DNA of 7,908 nt from an uncultured Methylococcaceae bacterium (GTDB lineage: Bacteria > Pseudomonadota > Gammaproteobacteria > Methylococcales > Methylomonadaceae): contig CAIMDR010000677.1 in assembly GCA_903839795.1 (NCBI GenBank), positions 1 through 7,908 on the forward strand, given 5' to 3'. Shown here one piece after another: positions 1 through 6,345 of the stretch. The position numbers were made by a program, and so were the translations under genes. The stretch's first letter is position 1. The number at the start of each line of letters is the position of its first letter. Below the pieces are notes generated by a model, which saw nothing but the letters and a program-made list of their open reading frames with translations, was not told where the DNA came from and made no database searches.

Positions 1-112
1 CGGCGATATCCGCCATACCCATGGGGGCTCCTGGATGTCCAGAGTTTGCTTTTTGAACGGCATCCATGCTCAAAGCGCGTATGGCGTTCGCTAATTCTCG
101 GCGCGAAGTCAT
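1..112 (-). CDS. tkt: Transketolase, N-terminal fragment (runs off the window)
   Basis: Transketolase is a thiamine-diphosphate enzyme that moves two-carbon units between sugar phosphates; in RuMP organisms it helps regenerate ribulose 5-phosphate, the formaldehyde acceptor. Only 37 codons and one base are inside the window. Translating the minus strand from the ATG at 112-110 gives a start [19 protein letters not shown] followed by [18 protein letters not shown], and the [11 protein letters not shown] stretch (about residues 24-34) is the hallmark N-terminal motif of transketolases, including the thiamine-site histidine. The start is supported by a strong ribosome binding site, AGGAGA (complement of 118-123), 5 bases upstream. 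The gene lies downstream of hxlA-hxlB in the same direction, behind a hairpin at 215-240, which fits a role in the RuMP cycle. The family call is firm; completeness cannot be judged. The dihydroxyacetone synthase subfamily cannot be excluded from this fragment but is less likely in a bacterium. Confidence 0.93.
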   Translation of the reverse strand, partial: MTSRRELANAIRALSMDAVQKANSGHPGAPMGMADIA

Positions 113-131
113 ATTATTCTCCTGTATTATT

Positions 132-161
132 TTTATAAATACTTGTAGTGACTTTTATCAG
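132..161 (-). promoter_or_regulatory. Tentative sigma70-type promoter for tkt
   Basis: On the minus strand, CTGATA (complement of 156-161, 4 of 6 to TTGACA) lies 18 bases before TATAAA (complement of 132-137, 5 of 6 to TATAAT). Transcription would start near 125, giving a very short leader with the ribosome binding site at its very beginning. It would let tkt be transcribed separately from hxlA-hxlB. The stretch is AT-rich, so a chance match is quite possible. Confidence 0.25.
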
Positions 162-214
162 TTGTGCGATCTTGTCACGAAATGTTCTTTTGATGCAAAT
201 CAAATAACAATGAT

Positions 215-240
215 AGAACGAGTGGATAACCACTCGTTCT
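215..240 (-). terminator. Perfect 11-bp hairpin after hxlB, probable terminator or attenuator
   Basis: The arms at 215-225 (AGAACGAGTGG) and 230-240 (CCACTCGTTCT) are exact inverted repeats around a 4-base loop. The hairpin begins 7 bases after the hxlB stop codon. On the minus strand the stem is followed by ATCATTGTTATTTG, which is U-rich but not an unbroken U run, so termination may be partial. It could also act as a 3' stabilising structure that sets the ratio of hxlA-hxlB to tkt transcript. The plus strand has no gene that would need a terminator here. Confidence 0.65.
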
Positions 241-247
241 TCTGCCA

Positions 248-781
248 TTATTCTAAGTTAGCGTGCCTTTCTCTCATTATTTCTTCAGGAATTCCTTTTT
301 CATGAATAATATGAGAAATAGTTGCTTCCAAAAATAACAAGGTAGATAGTTCAAACACTGTTCCCATTGGCATGCCTAGAACCTTGCCATACAGTTCATT
401 CTTGCCAATTTGAAATACGCCATCTGCCAAGTCGCCAATGGTTGAATCGCTTTTCGCAGAAATCAGTACTATTTTAGCGCCTATTTTTTTTGCATTTTTG
501 GTGAATGCTATTAATTGCTCAGTCTCTCCAGATCCGGAAATAATGATCAACAGGTCACCGCTTTTAATACTTGGCGTCACAATTTCGCCTACGACACTTA
601 CATCGTAGCCGCCATGTACCAATCTCATCGCAAAAAAATTGCCAACAAGTTTGGACCGTCCAGCGCCTGCGATAAAAATACGCTTTGCGTCGTCAAGTAA
701 CTGGGTCAACTTTGCATCATACGAATCATCTGTAGCTTCAAGAACACCTGAAATCTTTTCTATGATAAGTTGCTGATGCAT
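248..781 (-). CDS. hxlB: 6-phospho-3-hexuloisomerase (RuMP pathway)
   Basis: This cytoplasmic enzyme converts D-arabino-3-hexulose 6-phosphate to fructose 6-phosphate, the second step of formaldehyde fixation in the RuMP pathway. The 177-residue protein is a single SIS (sugar isomerase) domain of normal length for the family. Visible signatures are the first phosphosugar-binding segment IFIAGAGRSKLVGNFF (35-50), the second segment IIISGSGETEQL (79-90), the PMGTVFE motif (138-144, with a conserved glutamate E144), and the family's C-terminal signature MRERHANLE (169-177). The ATG at 781-779 lies only 2 bases after the hxlA stop, and no strong ribosome binding site precedes it (the upstream sequence is the end of hxlA), so translation is probably coupled to hxlA. 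The stop is TAA. It is a separate gene here, whereas some methanotrophs carry a fused synthase-isomerase. The neighbouring synthase makes other SIS-family functions (for example GutQ or KdsD type isomerases) very unlikely. Confidence 0.95.
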   Translation of the reverse strand: MHQQLIIEKISGVLEATDDSYDAKLTQLLDDAKRIFIAGAGRSKLVGNFFAMRLVHGGYDVSVVGEIVTPSIKSGDLLIIISGSGETEQLIAFTKNAKKIGAKIVLISAKSDSTIGDLADGVFQIGKNELYGKVLGMPMGTVFELSTLLFLEATISHIIHEKGIPEEIMRERHANLE

Positions 782-783
782 AA

Positions 784-1425
784 TTAAACCGCGTCAACCA
801 ATTCGCGAATTTCACGAGCTGCATCAGCAGGTGATGCTGCGCCATAAATAGCCGCACCAACTACAACAATGCTTGCACCGGCTCTAACAACGTCTTGTAC
901 TGTAGATGCTTTAATGCCACCCGCTACTGAAATTCTTACAGGTAAGCCCAGTGCCGCGATATCATTCAAATCAGCGAAAGGTGTATGACCAGCGGCTTGA
1001 GCATCAAGACCTGTGTGAATACCCATGATTTGGGCGCCAGCTTCACAAGTAGCTTTTGCACAGGCGACTTTGTCTTCAACATTAATCAAGTCGATTTGTG
1101 CTTCTGCACCATGCGCATTAGCTGCTTTGATAACGCCCTGGCAAGTTGCCAGACCAGATACACCAAGAACAGTAACGATATCAGCACCAGCTGCGTAGAA
1201 AGGAGTTGCTTCGTACTCGCCAGCATCCATTGTTTTAAGATCAACTAATAGTAATTTGTCTGGAAATCTTTCTCTTAATTCTCTAACCAGATTGATGCCA
1301 TTGTGTTTGATACAAGGAGTTCCAATTTCAAAAATGTCAACATAAGGTGCTACCAAGGTAGCAAGTCCTACTGTTGCGTCAAAATCCAGTGAATCTAATG
1401 CCATTTGAATTAATGCTTTTGCCAT
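784..1425 (-). CDS. hxlA: 3-hexulose-6-phosphate synthase (RuMP pathway)
   Basis: The enzyme joins formaldehyde to ribulose 5-phosphate to give D-arabino-3-hexulose 6-phosphate and is the entry step of RuMP carbon assimilation and formaldehyde detoxification in the cytoplasm. The 213-residue product is a single (beta/alpha)8 barrel of the orotidine-phosphate decarboxylase superfamily. The superfamily's active-site pattern is visible: E33 in IFEIGTP, the VDLKTMDAG motif with D62, K64 and D67, H137 in GIHTG, and phosphate-binding loops at VAGGI (167-171) and VVVGAA (187-192). The start ATG (1425-1423) is preceded by CGGAG (complement of 1434-1438) at 8 bases. A promoter lies at 1490-1519, and hxlB follows after 2 bases, so the two form an operon. 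Ulaid-type 3-keto-gulonate-phosphate decarboxylase is a close relative with the same motif, but the adjacent isomerase and transketolase strongly favour hexulose-phosphate synthase. Confidence 0.95.
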   Translation of the reverse strand: MAKALIQMALDSLDFDATVGLATLVAPYVDIFEIGTPCIKHNGINLVRELRERFPDKLLLVDLKTMDAGEYEATPFYAAGADIVTVLGVSGLATCQGVIKAANAHGAEAQIDLINVEDKVACAKATCEAGAQIMGIHTGLDAQAAGHTPFADLNDIAALGLPVRISVAGGIKASTVQDVVRAGASIVVVGAAIYGAASPADAAREIRELVDAV

Positions 1426-1750
1426 GATAAGTGCTCCGAAGGGTTATATTAATAATTATTTTTGGTTACATACTTGTTTTGCGGACATAACTGTAAATTA
1501 GAAAGGGTGCTGATGTCAATGGCAAATCATCAATGATCATTATCTTGTGCCCCCCAAAGGCCATAAAGTAGACTAAATTAACCCTAAATACAAAGTGTGC
1601 TTAATGACCTCACTCTTCTATCTGTGTTTTAAACGACTACTTTCCCGCATCAATTTACCGATAGATACCTAATGATCGCTTTACTTTATCAAGAAAGTCT
1701 CAGATATTCATTTCTGGTTTCAACAGCCTATCCGACCTGACCGCAACCCC
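1426..1750. other. 325-base intergenic region between tatD and hxlA
   Basis: This gap separates the housekeeping block from the RuMP genes. The part nearest hxlA holds the ribosome binding site (1434-1438), a leader of about 58 bases and the promoter at 1490-1519. The remaining stretch, 1520-1750, contains no ORF of note and no RNA gene that I recognise. On the minus strand I found only weak inverted repeats after tatD, such as a 5-bp ACTTT/AAAGT stem, and none is followed by a U run. No clear intrinsic terminator for the tatD transcript is therefore visible. Confidence 0.7.
1490..1519 (-). promoter_or_regulatory. Probable sigma70-type promoter of hxlA-hxlB
   Basis: On the minus strand a consensus -35 box TTGACA (complement of 1514-1519) is followed after 18 bases by TACAGT (complement of 1490-1495), which matches 4 of 6 positions of TATAAT. 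The expected transcription start is near 1483, leaving a leader of about 58 bases, AT-rich and with the ribosome binding site 8 bases before the hxlA ATG. The exact TTGACA and its placement in the only sizeable gap upstream of hxlA support it; the -10 box is imperfect. Confidence 0.55.
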
Positions 1751-2521
1751 TTATAACTTAAAAAGATCATAAAAATTTTTAGTCGAAAGGTCGGCTATTT
1801 TATTGACTGATACACTTCGTAATTCGGCAATCTGCTCTGCGACATAGCGGACATAAGTTGGATAGTTGGGTCTGCCTCGAAAAGGTACGGGCGCTAAATA
1901 GGGCGAATCCGTTTCTATAAGAAAGCGATCTGCCGGTATTTTTTTAGCGACCTCTTTTATTACGGTGGCGTTATTGAAAGTAACAATACCGGAAAAGGAT
2001 ATATAAAAATTTAAATCCATTGCTTGTTGGGCAAAGTCCCAATCTTCAGTAAAGCAATGAATAATACCCCCGACTTCCCCAGCACCCTCTTCTTTAAGAA
2101 TGCGCAAAGTGTCTTTTTTGGCTTCACGAGTATGAATAATTAACGGTTTTTTTAGTGCTTTTGCAGCATTAATATGATTTCTTAGGCGCTGATGCTGCCA
2201 ACTTAAATCACCTTCACTACGAAAATAATCCAGCCCCGTTTCTCCTATGCCAATCACATTATCGGGCTGACCTAAAGCAATAAGCTCGTCGACACTCGGA
2301 TCTTTGCAATCCTGGACATTGGGATGCACGCCAACAGTAACCGATATTTGTTGAAATCCGGCGACCAATTCAAGCATGGCAGGATAAGATTCCAAGTCAA
2401 TGGCTATACACAACAGGTGTTCAATTTGTTGTACCGCTGTTTCCTGCATAAAACAGGAAAAATCATTTTCGTAGGGCGAAAGATCAATACGATCCAGATG
2501 GCAATGTGAGTCAATTAACAT
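1751..2521 (-). CDS. TatD-family metal-dependent hydrolase/DNase (YcfH type)
   Basis: The protein belongs to the TatD family of cytoplasmic, divalent-metal-dependent deoxyribonucleases with a TIM-barrel fold; its exact cellular role is uncertain. The 256 residues are close to the usual length of about 260. The metal ligands expected for the family are all visible: H6 and H8 in DSHCHLD (4-10), E94 in GIGETGLDYF (91-100), H130 in IIHTREAK (128-135), H155 in IIHCFT (153-158) and D205 in LIETDSPYLAP (201-211). The ATG at 2521-2519 places DSHCHLD at the extreme N-terminus as in homologues. No clear ribosome binding site is seen in the 11 bases after the pilZ stop, so coupled translation is likely. 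Its place after holB and pilZ matches the ycfH position of gammaproteobacteria and favours that subgroup over TatD itself. It appears to be the last gene of the block. Confidence 0.9.
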   Translation of the reverse strand: MLIDSHCHLDRIDLSPYENDFSCFMQETAVQQIEHLLCIAIDLESYPAMLELVAGFQQISVTVGVHPNVQDCKDPSVDELIALGQPDNVIGIGETGLDYFRSEGDLSWQHQRLRNHINAAKALKKPLIIHTREAKKDTLRILKEEGAGEVGGIIHCFTEDWDFAQQAMDLNFYISFSGIVTFNNATVIKEVAKKIPADRFLIETDSPYLAPVPFRGRPNYPTYVRYVAEQIAELRSVSVNKIADLSTKNFYDLFKL

Positions 2522-2532
2522 GAATGAGAAAG

Positions 2533-2883
2533 TTACATGGTGTGGGTGGATCGGTCAGACGTTAAAGCGCCTGCCAAATAGGTTTCTATTTTGTTTCGCG
2601 CGACGCCGCCGTCCTGATCGCTAAACTGTACACCGATGCCGCTGGATCGATAACTCCCTGCTTGCGGTGGTGTTTTCCAGATTATTTTCCCGACAATGGG
2701 CAGTCGTTCAGTTTCTTCCATTAAATTTAACAACAAAAAGACTTCCTGCCCCATTTCATAGTCGCGATTTGTGGGAATAAACAAGCCTCCGTTAATGACA
2801 AAAGGCATGTAAGAGGCATATAACGCACTCTTATCCTTAATTGAAACGGTCAATATACCTTGTCTAGGCGCTGATTCTGGCAT
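2533..2883 (-). CDS. pilZ: Type IV pilus assembly PilZ protein
   Basis: This is a 116-residue single-domain PilZ protein of the founding type, required in Pseudomonas and Xanthomonas for type IV pilus biogenesis, where it works in the cytoplasm with FimX and the PilB motor. Family signatures are GILTVSIKDKSALYASYMPF (9-28), GGLFIPTNRDYEMGQEVF (32-49), a GIGVQF segment (82-87) and a very conserved C-terminus ARNKIETYLAGAL then SDRSTHTM. The RxxxR and (D/N)xSxxG motifs that bind cyclic-di-GMP in other PilZ domains are absent: the second is replaced by NGGLFIPT (31-38). By analogy with the Pseudomonas protein it is therefore unlikely to bind the nucleotide itself. It starts 2 bases after the holB stop with only a weak GAG upstream, so translation is probably coupled to holB. 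The holB-pilZ-tatD order is the one known from pseudomonads. Confidence 0.93.
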   Translation of the reverse strand: MPESAPRQGILTVSIKDKSALYASYMPFVINGGLFIPTNRDYEMGQEVFLLLNLMEETERLPIVGKIIWKTPPQAGSYRSSGIGVQFSDQDGGVARNKIETYLAGALTSDRSTHTM

Positions 2884-2885
2884 GG

Positions 2886-3875
2886 TTATTTGCTCGGGTT
2901 AAGTTCAAACCATTTTATTAAAATCTCTTCGAATAGAGTCTGTTTATTTATTTGCGTATTAAGTCGTTGCCGATTCACCAACATTAAATCATACAATTTG
3001 TAGAGTTCTTTTAATTCCAATTGCGAAGACAACTCTTGCAATGATTCTATCAAATCCGGATTATATAACCAGTCAGATTTTATTGGGTAACGACATTTAA
3101 TCATGTCTATAATCCAGGACGTTATCCAGAACAGTAAAGATGATTCAGGTAATTTATACCAGTCTTCGGCGACAATGACCGGATGCCTGCGCTGTTTTGC
3201 TATATCAATCCACGCCTTGAAACAGTCATTACGAAGCGCCAAGGTGCCGTCCCTTGCATAATCCAGCGCCAATAACGGGGAACCTTGCGCCAAACCATAC
3301 AAGGTCATAGCGTTATCCTGTGATATTTCTGTATTCTGCTGCTTTAGCCAAGTAACGACCGTTGCTTTATCAGGCCTTGCAACAGCAAGTTTCTGGCAGC
3401 GACTCATAATTGTCGCCGGTAAGTACACCGGCTTATCAGCCACCAAAAGTATGACTGTGCGTTCTGTCGGCTCTTCCAAGCATTTTAAAAAAGCATTAGC
3501 GGCGGCCTTGTTCATGAGATCAGCAGGGCTGACAATGACAACGCGCCAAGACTCAAACTGGGGTTTTAGGGTTAACCGGGTTACCAGATTCCGAATTTGT
3601 CCAATAGTAATGGTTTTTCCGGGCTCTTCGAGACTTATCTCGATAAAATCAGGATGTGTTTGGGCATTAAGCAGTAAACAACGATCACAATGGCCACAAT
3701 GCAAACCGTTATCTTGCGGCTTGACGCAAAGCAGGGAAAAAGCAAATTGTTGGGCTAATCGTTGCTTGCCCAAGCCTTTATTGCCGCTTATTAGCAAAGC
3801 TTGAGGGACGCGATTTTGCGCTCTATAGTCGCACAGATGCGCCCAATTTGATTGCTGCCAAGGCAATACACTCAT
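2886..3875 (-). CDS. holB: DNA polymerase III subunit delta'
   Basis: Delta' is the rigid stator subunit of the clamp loader that opens the beta sliding clamp and places it on primed DNA. The 329 residues match the E. coli length of about 334. The AAA+ core is seen in the P-loop-like GNKGLGKQ (31-38), which keeps GxxGxGK but has Q in place of the usual S/T, so ATP binding is doubtful as in other delta' subunits. A zinc module follows with C50, C60, C63 and C66 (CGHCDRC at 60-66). Next come AAANAFLKCLEEP (124-136) and the SRC motif (158-160), whose arginine reaches into the neighbouring ATPase site. The C-terminal third is poorly conserved, as usual. Its ATG overlaps the tmk stop in an ATGA (3875-3872), so the two are translationally coupled; pilZ follows after 2 bases. 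Confidence 0.95.
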   Translation of the reverse strand: MSVLPWQQSNWAHLCDYRAQNRVPQALLISGNKGLGKQRLAQQFAFSLLCVKPQDNGLHCGHCDRCLLLNAQTHPDFIEISLEEPGKTITIGQIRNLVTRLTLKPQFESWRVVIVSPADLMNKAAANAFLKCLEEPTERTVILLVADKPVYLPATIMSRCQKLAVARPDKATVVTWLKQQNTEISQDNAMTLYGLAQGSPLLALDYARDGTLALRNDCFKAWIDIAKQRRHPVIVAEDWYKLPESSLLFWITSWIIDMIKCRYPIKSDWLYNPDLIESLQELSSQLELKELYKLYDLMLVNRQRLNTQINKQTLFEEILIKWFELNPSK

Positions 3876-4495
3876 CTTAAGAAAGTGCCAATAACGTCAA
3901 TCAGCGATCTCTGCACATCAGCCAACGACTGGTTAGCCTTAATTAACTTAATACGCTCGGGATGTAGTTCCGCCTGCAATAAATAAGCACGCCGGACCTG
4001 TTCAAAAAAACTGATTTTTTCTGATTCAAAACGATCAAATGCCCCCCTTTCCCTTGCACGCTCAATACCTATCTCAACAGGCGCATCCAGTAAAACTGTT
4101 AAATCGGGCCTTAGATTGCCTTGTACCAAATTTTCCAACCACTCTATCGTGCTAACGCGCATATTTCTGCCGCCACCTTGGTAAGCGTAAGTGGCATCAG
4201 TAAAGCGGTCACAAAGCACCCACGCTCCTTTTGCTAAAGCGGGCTCAATCACATGCTTGATATGCTGGGCGCGGGCTGCAAAAATCATCAATAATTCGGC
4301 ATGTTCAGAAATAGCCTCACTATCCTTGTCCAGCAATAAATGACGAATTTTTTCGGCCAGCACCGTCCCCCCAGGCTCTCGTGTAACAACAACAGAAATA
4401 TTGCGATGCTGCAAATAATCCTTTATAAATAGTAAGTTAGTAGTTTTCCCAACCCCTTCCCCGCCTTCCAGCGTTATAAATTTACCTCGGGTCAT
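3872..4495 (-). CDS. tmk: Thymidylate kinase
   Basis: The enzyme phosphorylates dTMP to dTDP with ATP, an essential cytoplasmic step in dTTP synthesis for replication. At 207 residues it has normal length (213 in E. coli). Visible elements are the P-loop EGGEGVGKTT (10-19), TREPGG (38-43) at the nucleotide-monophosphate site, the DRF motif (96-98) followed by TYAYQGGGR (102-110) that contacts the thymine nucleotide, and an arginine-rich LID RARERGAFDRFE (146-157) typical of the E. coli-like type. The ATG at 4495-4493 lies inside the end of mltG, a 14-base overlap, and is preceded by AAAGGAA (complement of 4501-4507), a good ribosome binding site. The gene ends in an ATGA overlap with holB. 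The order mltG-tmk-holB is the standard gammaproteobacterial arrangement. Confidence 0.96.
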   Translation of the reverse strand: MTRGKFITLEGGEGVGKTTNLLFIKDYLQHRNISVVVTREPGGTVLAEKIRHLLLDKDSEAISEHAELLMIFAARAQHIKHVIEPALAKGAWVLCDRFTDATYAYQGGGRNMRVSTIEWLENLVQGNLRPDLTVLLDAPVEIGIERARERGAFDRFESEKISFFEQVRRAYLLQAELHPERIKLIKANQSLADVQRSLIDVIGTFLR

Positions 4496-5507
4496 TTTTC
4501 TTCCTTTGAAAGTTGTTAACTGCCAGATTATGATCTTTTAAGGTAGCAGAAAACTGATGGGTACCGTCACCACGCGCTACAAAATAAAGGTTATTACTAT
4601 TATACGGATGCAGAACGGCATAAATGGCAGCACGACCCGGCATGGCAATCGGTGTTGGCGGCAAGCCTTTTATTATGTATGTATTGTAAGGTGTCGCTGC
4701 TTTTAAATCTTTATAAGCAATATCGCCTTGATAGCTATCACCCATACCATAAATGACCGTAGGGTCGGTTTGTAGCAACATACCCGCTTGCAATCTACGT
4801 ATAAATAACCCGGCTATCAGGGGCCTCTCTGCAACGACTGCGGTTTCTTTCTCGACAATTGAAGCAAGAATCAAAGCTTCATAAGGCGTCGTGAAAGGCA
4901 ATGCTTCGGCTTTTTCTTGCCACTCCTGCTTTAACACTAACTGCATTTTATCGTAGGCTCTTTTTAATAAAGCCACATCCGTGGTGTGCTTCTCAAAAAA
5001 ATAAGTGTCCGGAAAAAACAAGCCCTCAGGTTGCTTTACGTCAGCACCCAACTGAACCATTAACGCTTTATAATCAACTTGCTGCAAGGTATGCCCAAGA
5101 TTAGGATTATTCTTAATCTCCAACAATATTTCTTTAAAACTCCAACCTTCCGGAAAAGTAATGGCGTACTGTTTGGTTTTTCCTTGCACAAACACGGCTA
5201 ATATTTCAGGCAGGGTTAAACCGGAGGCTAACTCGTATTCTCCGGTTTTAAGTTTTTTAACCGCGTCTTCGGAGACAGCAAACACTTTAAACCAGAGTGG
5301 TTTAACGTCTACGTTTTGAGCTAATAGTTTGTCGGTAATCTGATTAAACGAGTCACCTTTATTGATTTCGATAACAACCGGCTTACCCACCACTGCCGGT
5401 GTCATTAAGGCGCTTTTAAAGTCACGCCACGCCCAACCACTGACGATAATTAACGCAAGTAATACACCACCAGCGATAATTTTAAAGGCCACCGCTGGTT
5501 GCCTCAT
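4482..5507 (-). CDS. mltG: Endolytic murein transglycosylase MltG (YceG-like)
   Basis: MltG is an inner-membrane lytic transglycosylase that cuts nascent peptidoglycan strands and is thought to terminate glycan elongation. The 341 residues match E. coli (340). A single membrane segment (about residues 10-28, IIAGGVLLALIIVSGWAW) anchors the protein, with the rest in the periplasm. A LysM-like region follows (about 44-110: an IEINKGDSFNQIT stretch and TGEYELASGLTLPEIL). The catalytic YceG domain contains EGLFFPDTY (161-169), ASIVEKET (215-222) with the presumed catalytic glutamate E219, LQTDPTVIYGMG (245-256), YNTYIIKGLPPTPIAMPG (274-291) and YFVARGDGTHQFS (308-320). The start ATG at 5507-5505 overlaps the pabC end by 26 bases; no convincing ribosome binding site precedes it, but this start gives the expected length and places the membrane segment at the N-terminus. 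Confidence 0.95.
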   Translation of the reverse strand: MRQPAVAFKIIAGGVLLALIIVSGWAWRDFKSALMTPAVVGKPVVIEINKGDSFNQITDKLLAQNVDVKPLWFKVFAVSEDAVKKLKTGEYELASGLTLPEILAVFVQGKTKQYAITFPEGWSFKEILLEIKNNPNLGHTLQQVDYKALMVQLGADVKQPEGLFFPDTYFFEKHTTDVALLKRAYDKMQLVLKQEWQEKAEALPFTTPYEALILASIVEKETAVVAERPLIAGLFIRRLQAGMLLQTDPTVIYGMGDSYQGDIAYKDLKAATPYNTYIIKGLPPTPIAMPGRAAIYAVLHPYNSNNLYFVARGDGTHQFSATLKDHNLAVNNFQRKKNDPR

Positions 5508-6315
5508 TTTGAAAGTGAGCGAGACCGATTTGTAATTGACGGGTTATTTCACCTACTGGAAAGTGGGTCTTTTCGATTTGTCTGACCGGCCAAATACCTA
5601 CAATCGAATTACAAACAAAGACTTCATCGGCCGATAACAGCGCATCTTGAGTAAATGCATGCTCTATCGCAGAAATACCCTGATCATAAGACATCGTCAT
5701 TAAAATACTGCGAATAATCCCCGCAACACCGGCAAACGACAGCAATGAAGTATAAAGAGTGTGATTTTTAACATAGAAAAGATTGGTCATTGTTCCCTCA
5801 ATAACATGCCCGTTAATATCCAGCATAATACCTTCCTGAATGGCGGGATCAGTCCATTCAGCCCTCGCCAGTATTTGTTCAAGCCTGTTCAGATGCTTAA
5901 TACCTGCCAGTGCCGGATTTAATCCTAAACGGGTATCGCAAAAACGTGTGACTATCCCTTGTTCTTTATAAAGAACAGGATAATCAGGAAATGGATGTAA
6001 ACTTAATACGCGGGTAGTCTGAATCACATCAGGTTGACGATAACCTCGCCCGCCAGAACCACGAGTGAGTATCAACTTAAGGACGGCATTACTTGAATGT
6101 TCGGAAAGTTTTTGAGCCTCAAAGGCAAGCAGTTCAGCACCCGGAAAAGGGATATAAAGCCGACGGCAACCTGCCTTTAATCGATCGATATGCCGATCAA
6201 AAAAAACAGGCTGCCCGTTGACAACGGCTATCGTTTCAAATAATCCATCACCGTATTGAAAACCCCTGTCGGATATTTCAATATGCTCCCTGCATTCACC
6301 ATTAACCAGCATCAT
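5482..6315 (-). CDS. pabC: Aminodeoxychorismate lyase
   Basis: PabC removes pyruvate from 4-amino-4-deoxychorismate to give p-aminobenzoate, a folate precursor. It is a PLP enzyme of fold type IV, related to branched-chain and D-amino-acid aminotransferases. In the 277 residues one sees SDRGFQYGDGLFET (15-28), the LTRGSGGRGYRQ segment (83-94), the PLP-binding lysine K140 in GIKHLNRLEQ (138-147), and E173 in VIEGTMTNLF (171-180), which should contact the pyridine nitrogen. Two adjacent ATG codons (6315-6313 and 6312-6310) are possible starts; the second gives MLVNGE, which aligns better with E. coli PabC, and neither has an obvious ribosome binding site. The gene lies 30 bases after fabF and overlaps mltG by 26 bases. 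A D-amino-acid aminotransferase is the main alternative, but the fabF-pabC-mltG context makes PabC the best call. Confidence 0.93.
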   Translation of the reverse strand: MMLVNGECREHIEISDRGFQYGDGLFETIAVVNGQPVFFDRHIDRLKAGCRRLYIPFPGAELLAFEAQKLSEHSSNAVLKLILTRGSGGRGYRQPDVIQTTRVLSLHPFPDYPVLYKEQGIVTRFCDTRLGLNPALAGIKHLNRLEQILARAEWTDPAIQEGIMLDINGHVIEGTMTNLFYVKNHTLYTSLLSFAGVAGIIRSILMTMSYDQGISAIEHAFTQDALLSADEVFVCNSIVGIWPVRQIEKTHFPVGEITRQLQIGLAHFQNEATSGGL

Positions 6316-6345
6316 TCGCAGAGACGCAACAGGTGCGCCTTTACC

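Noticed and set aside
66..305. Plus-strand ORF of 79 codons over the tkt-hxlB gap
   Set aside because: It crosses the tkt start, the hairpin and the end of hxlB, has no recognisable domain and no ribosome binding site; it is a chance open frame.
2440..2460. TTTCCTG/CAGGAAA inverted repeat with a 7-base loop
   Set aside because: It is inside the tatD coding sequence near its start, is not followed by a U run on the minus strand and is explained by the codons.
3415..3432. GCCGGT/ACCGGC inverted repeat
   Set aside because: It is inside the holB coding sequence, with no repeat copies elsewhere in the window and no downstream U run.
3451..3804. Plus-strand ORF of 117 codons
   Set aside because: It lies wholly inside holB on the opposite strand, and its low-complexity translation shows no family features, whereas holB has clear motifs.
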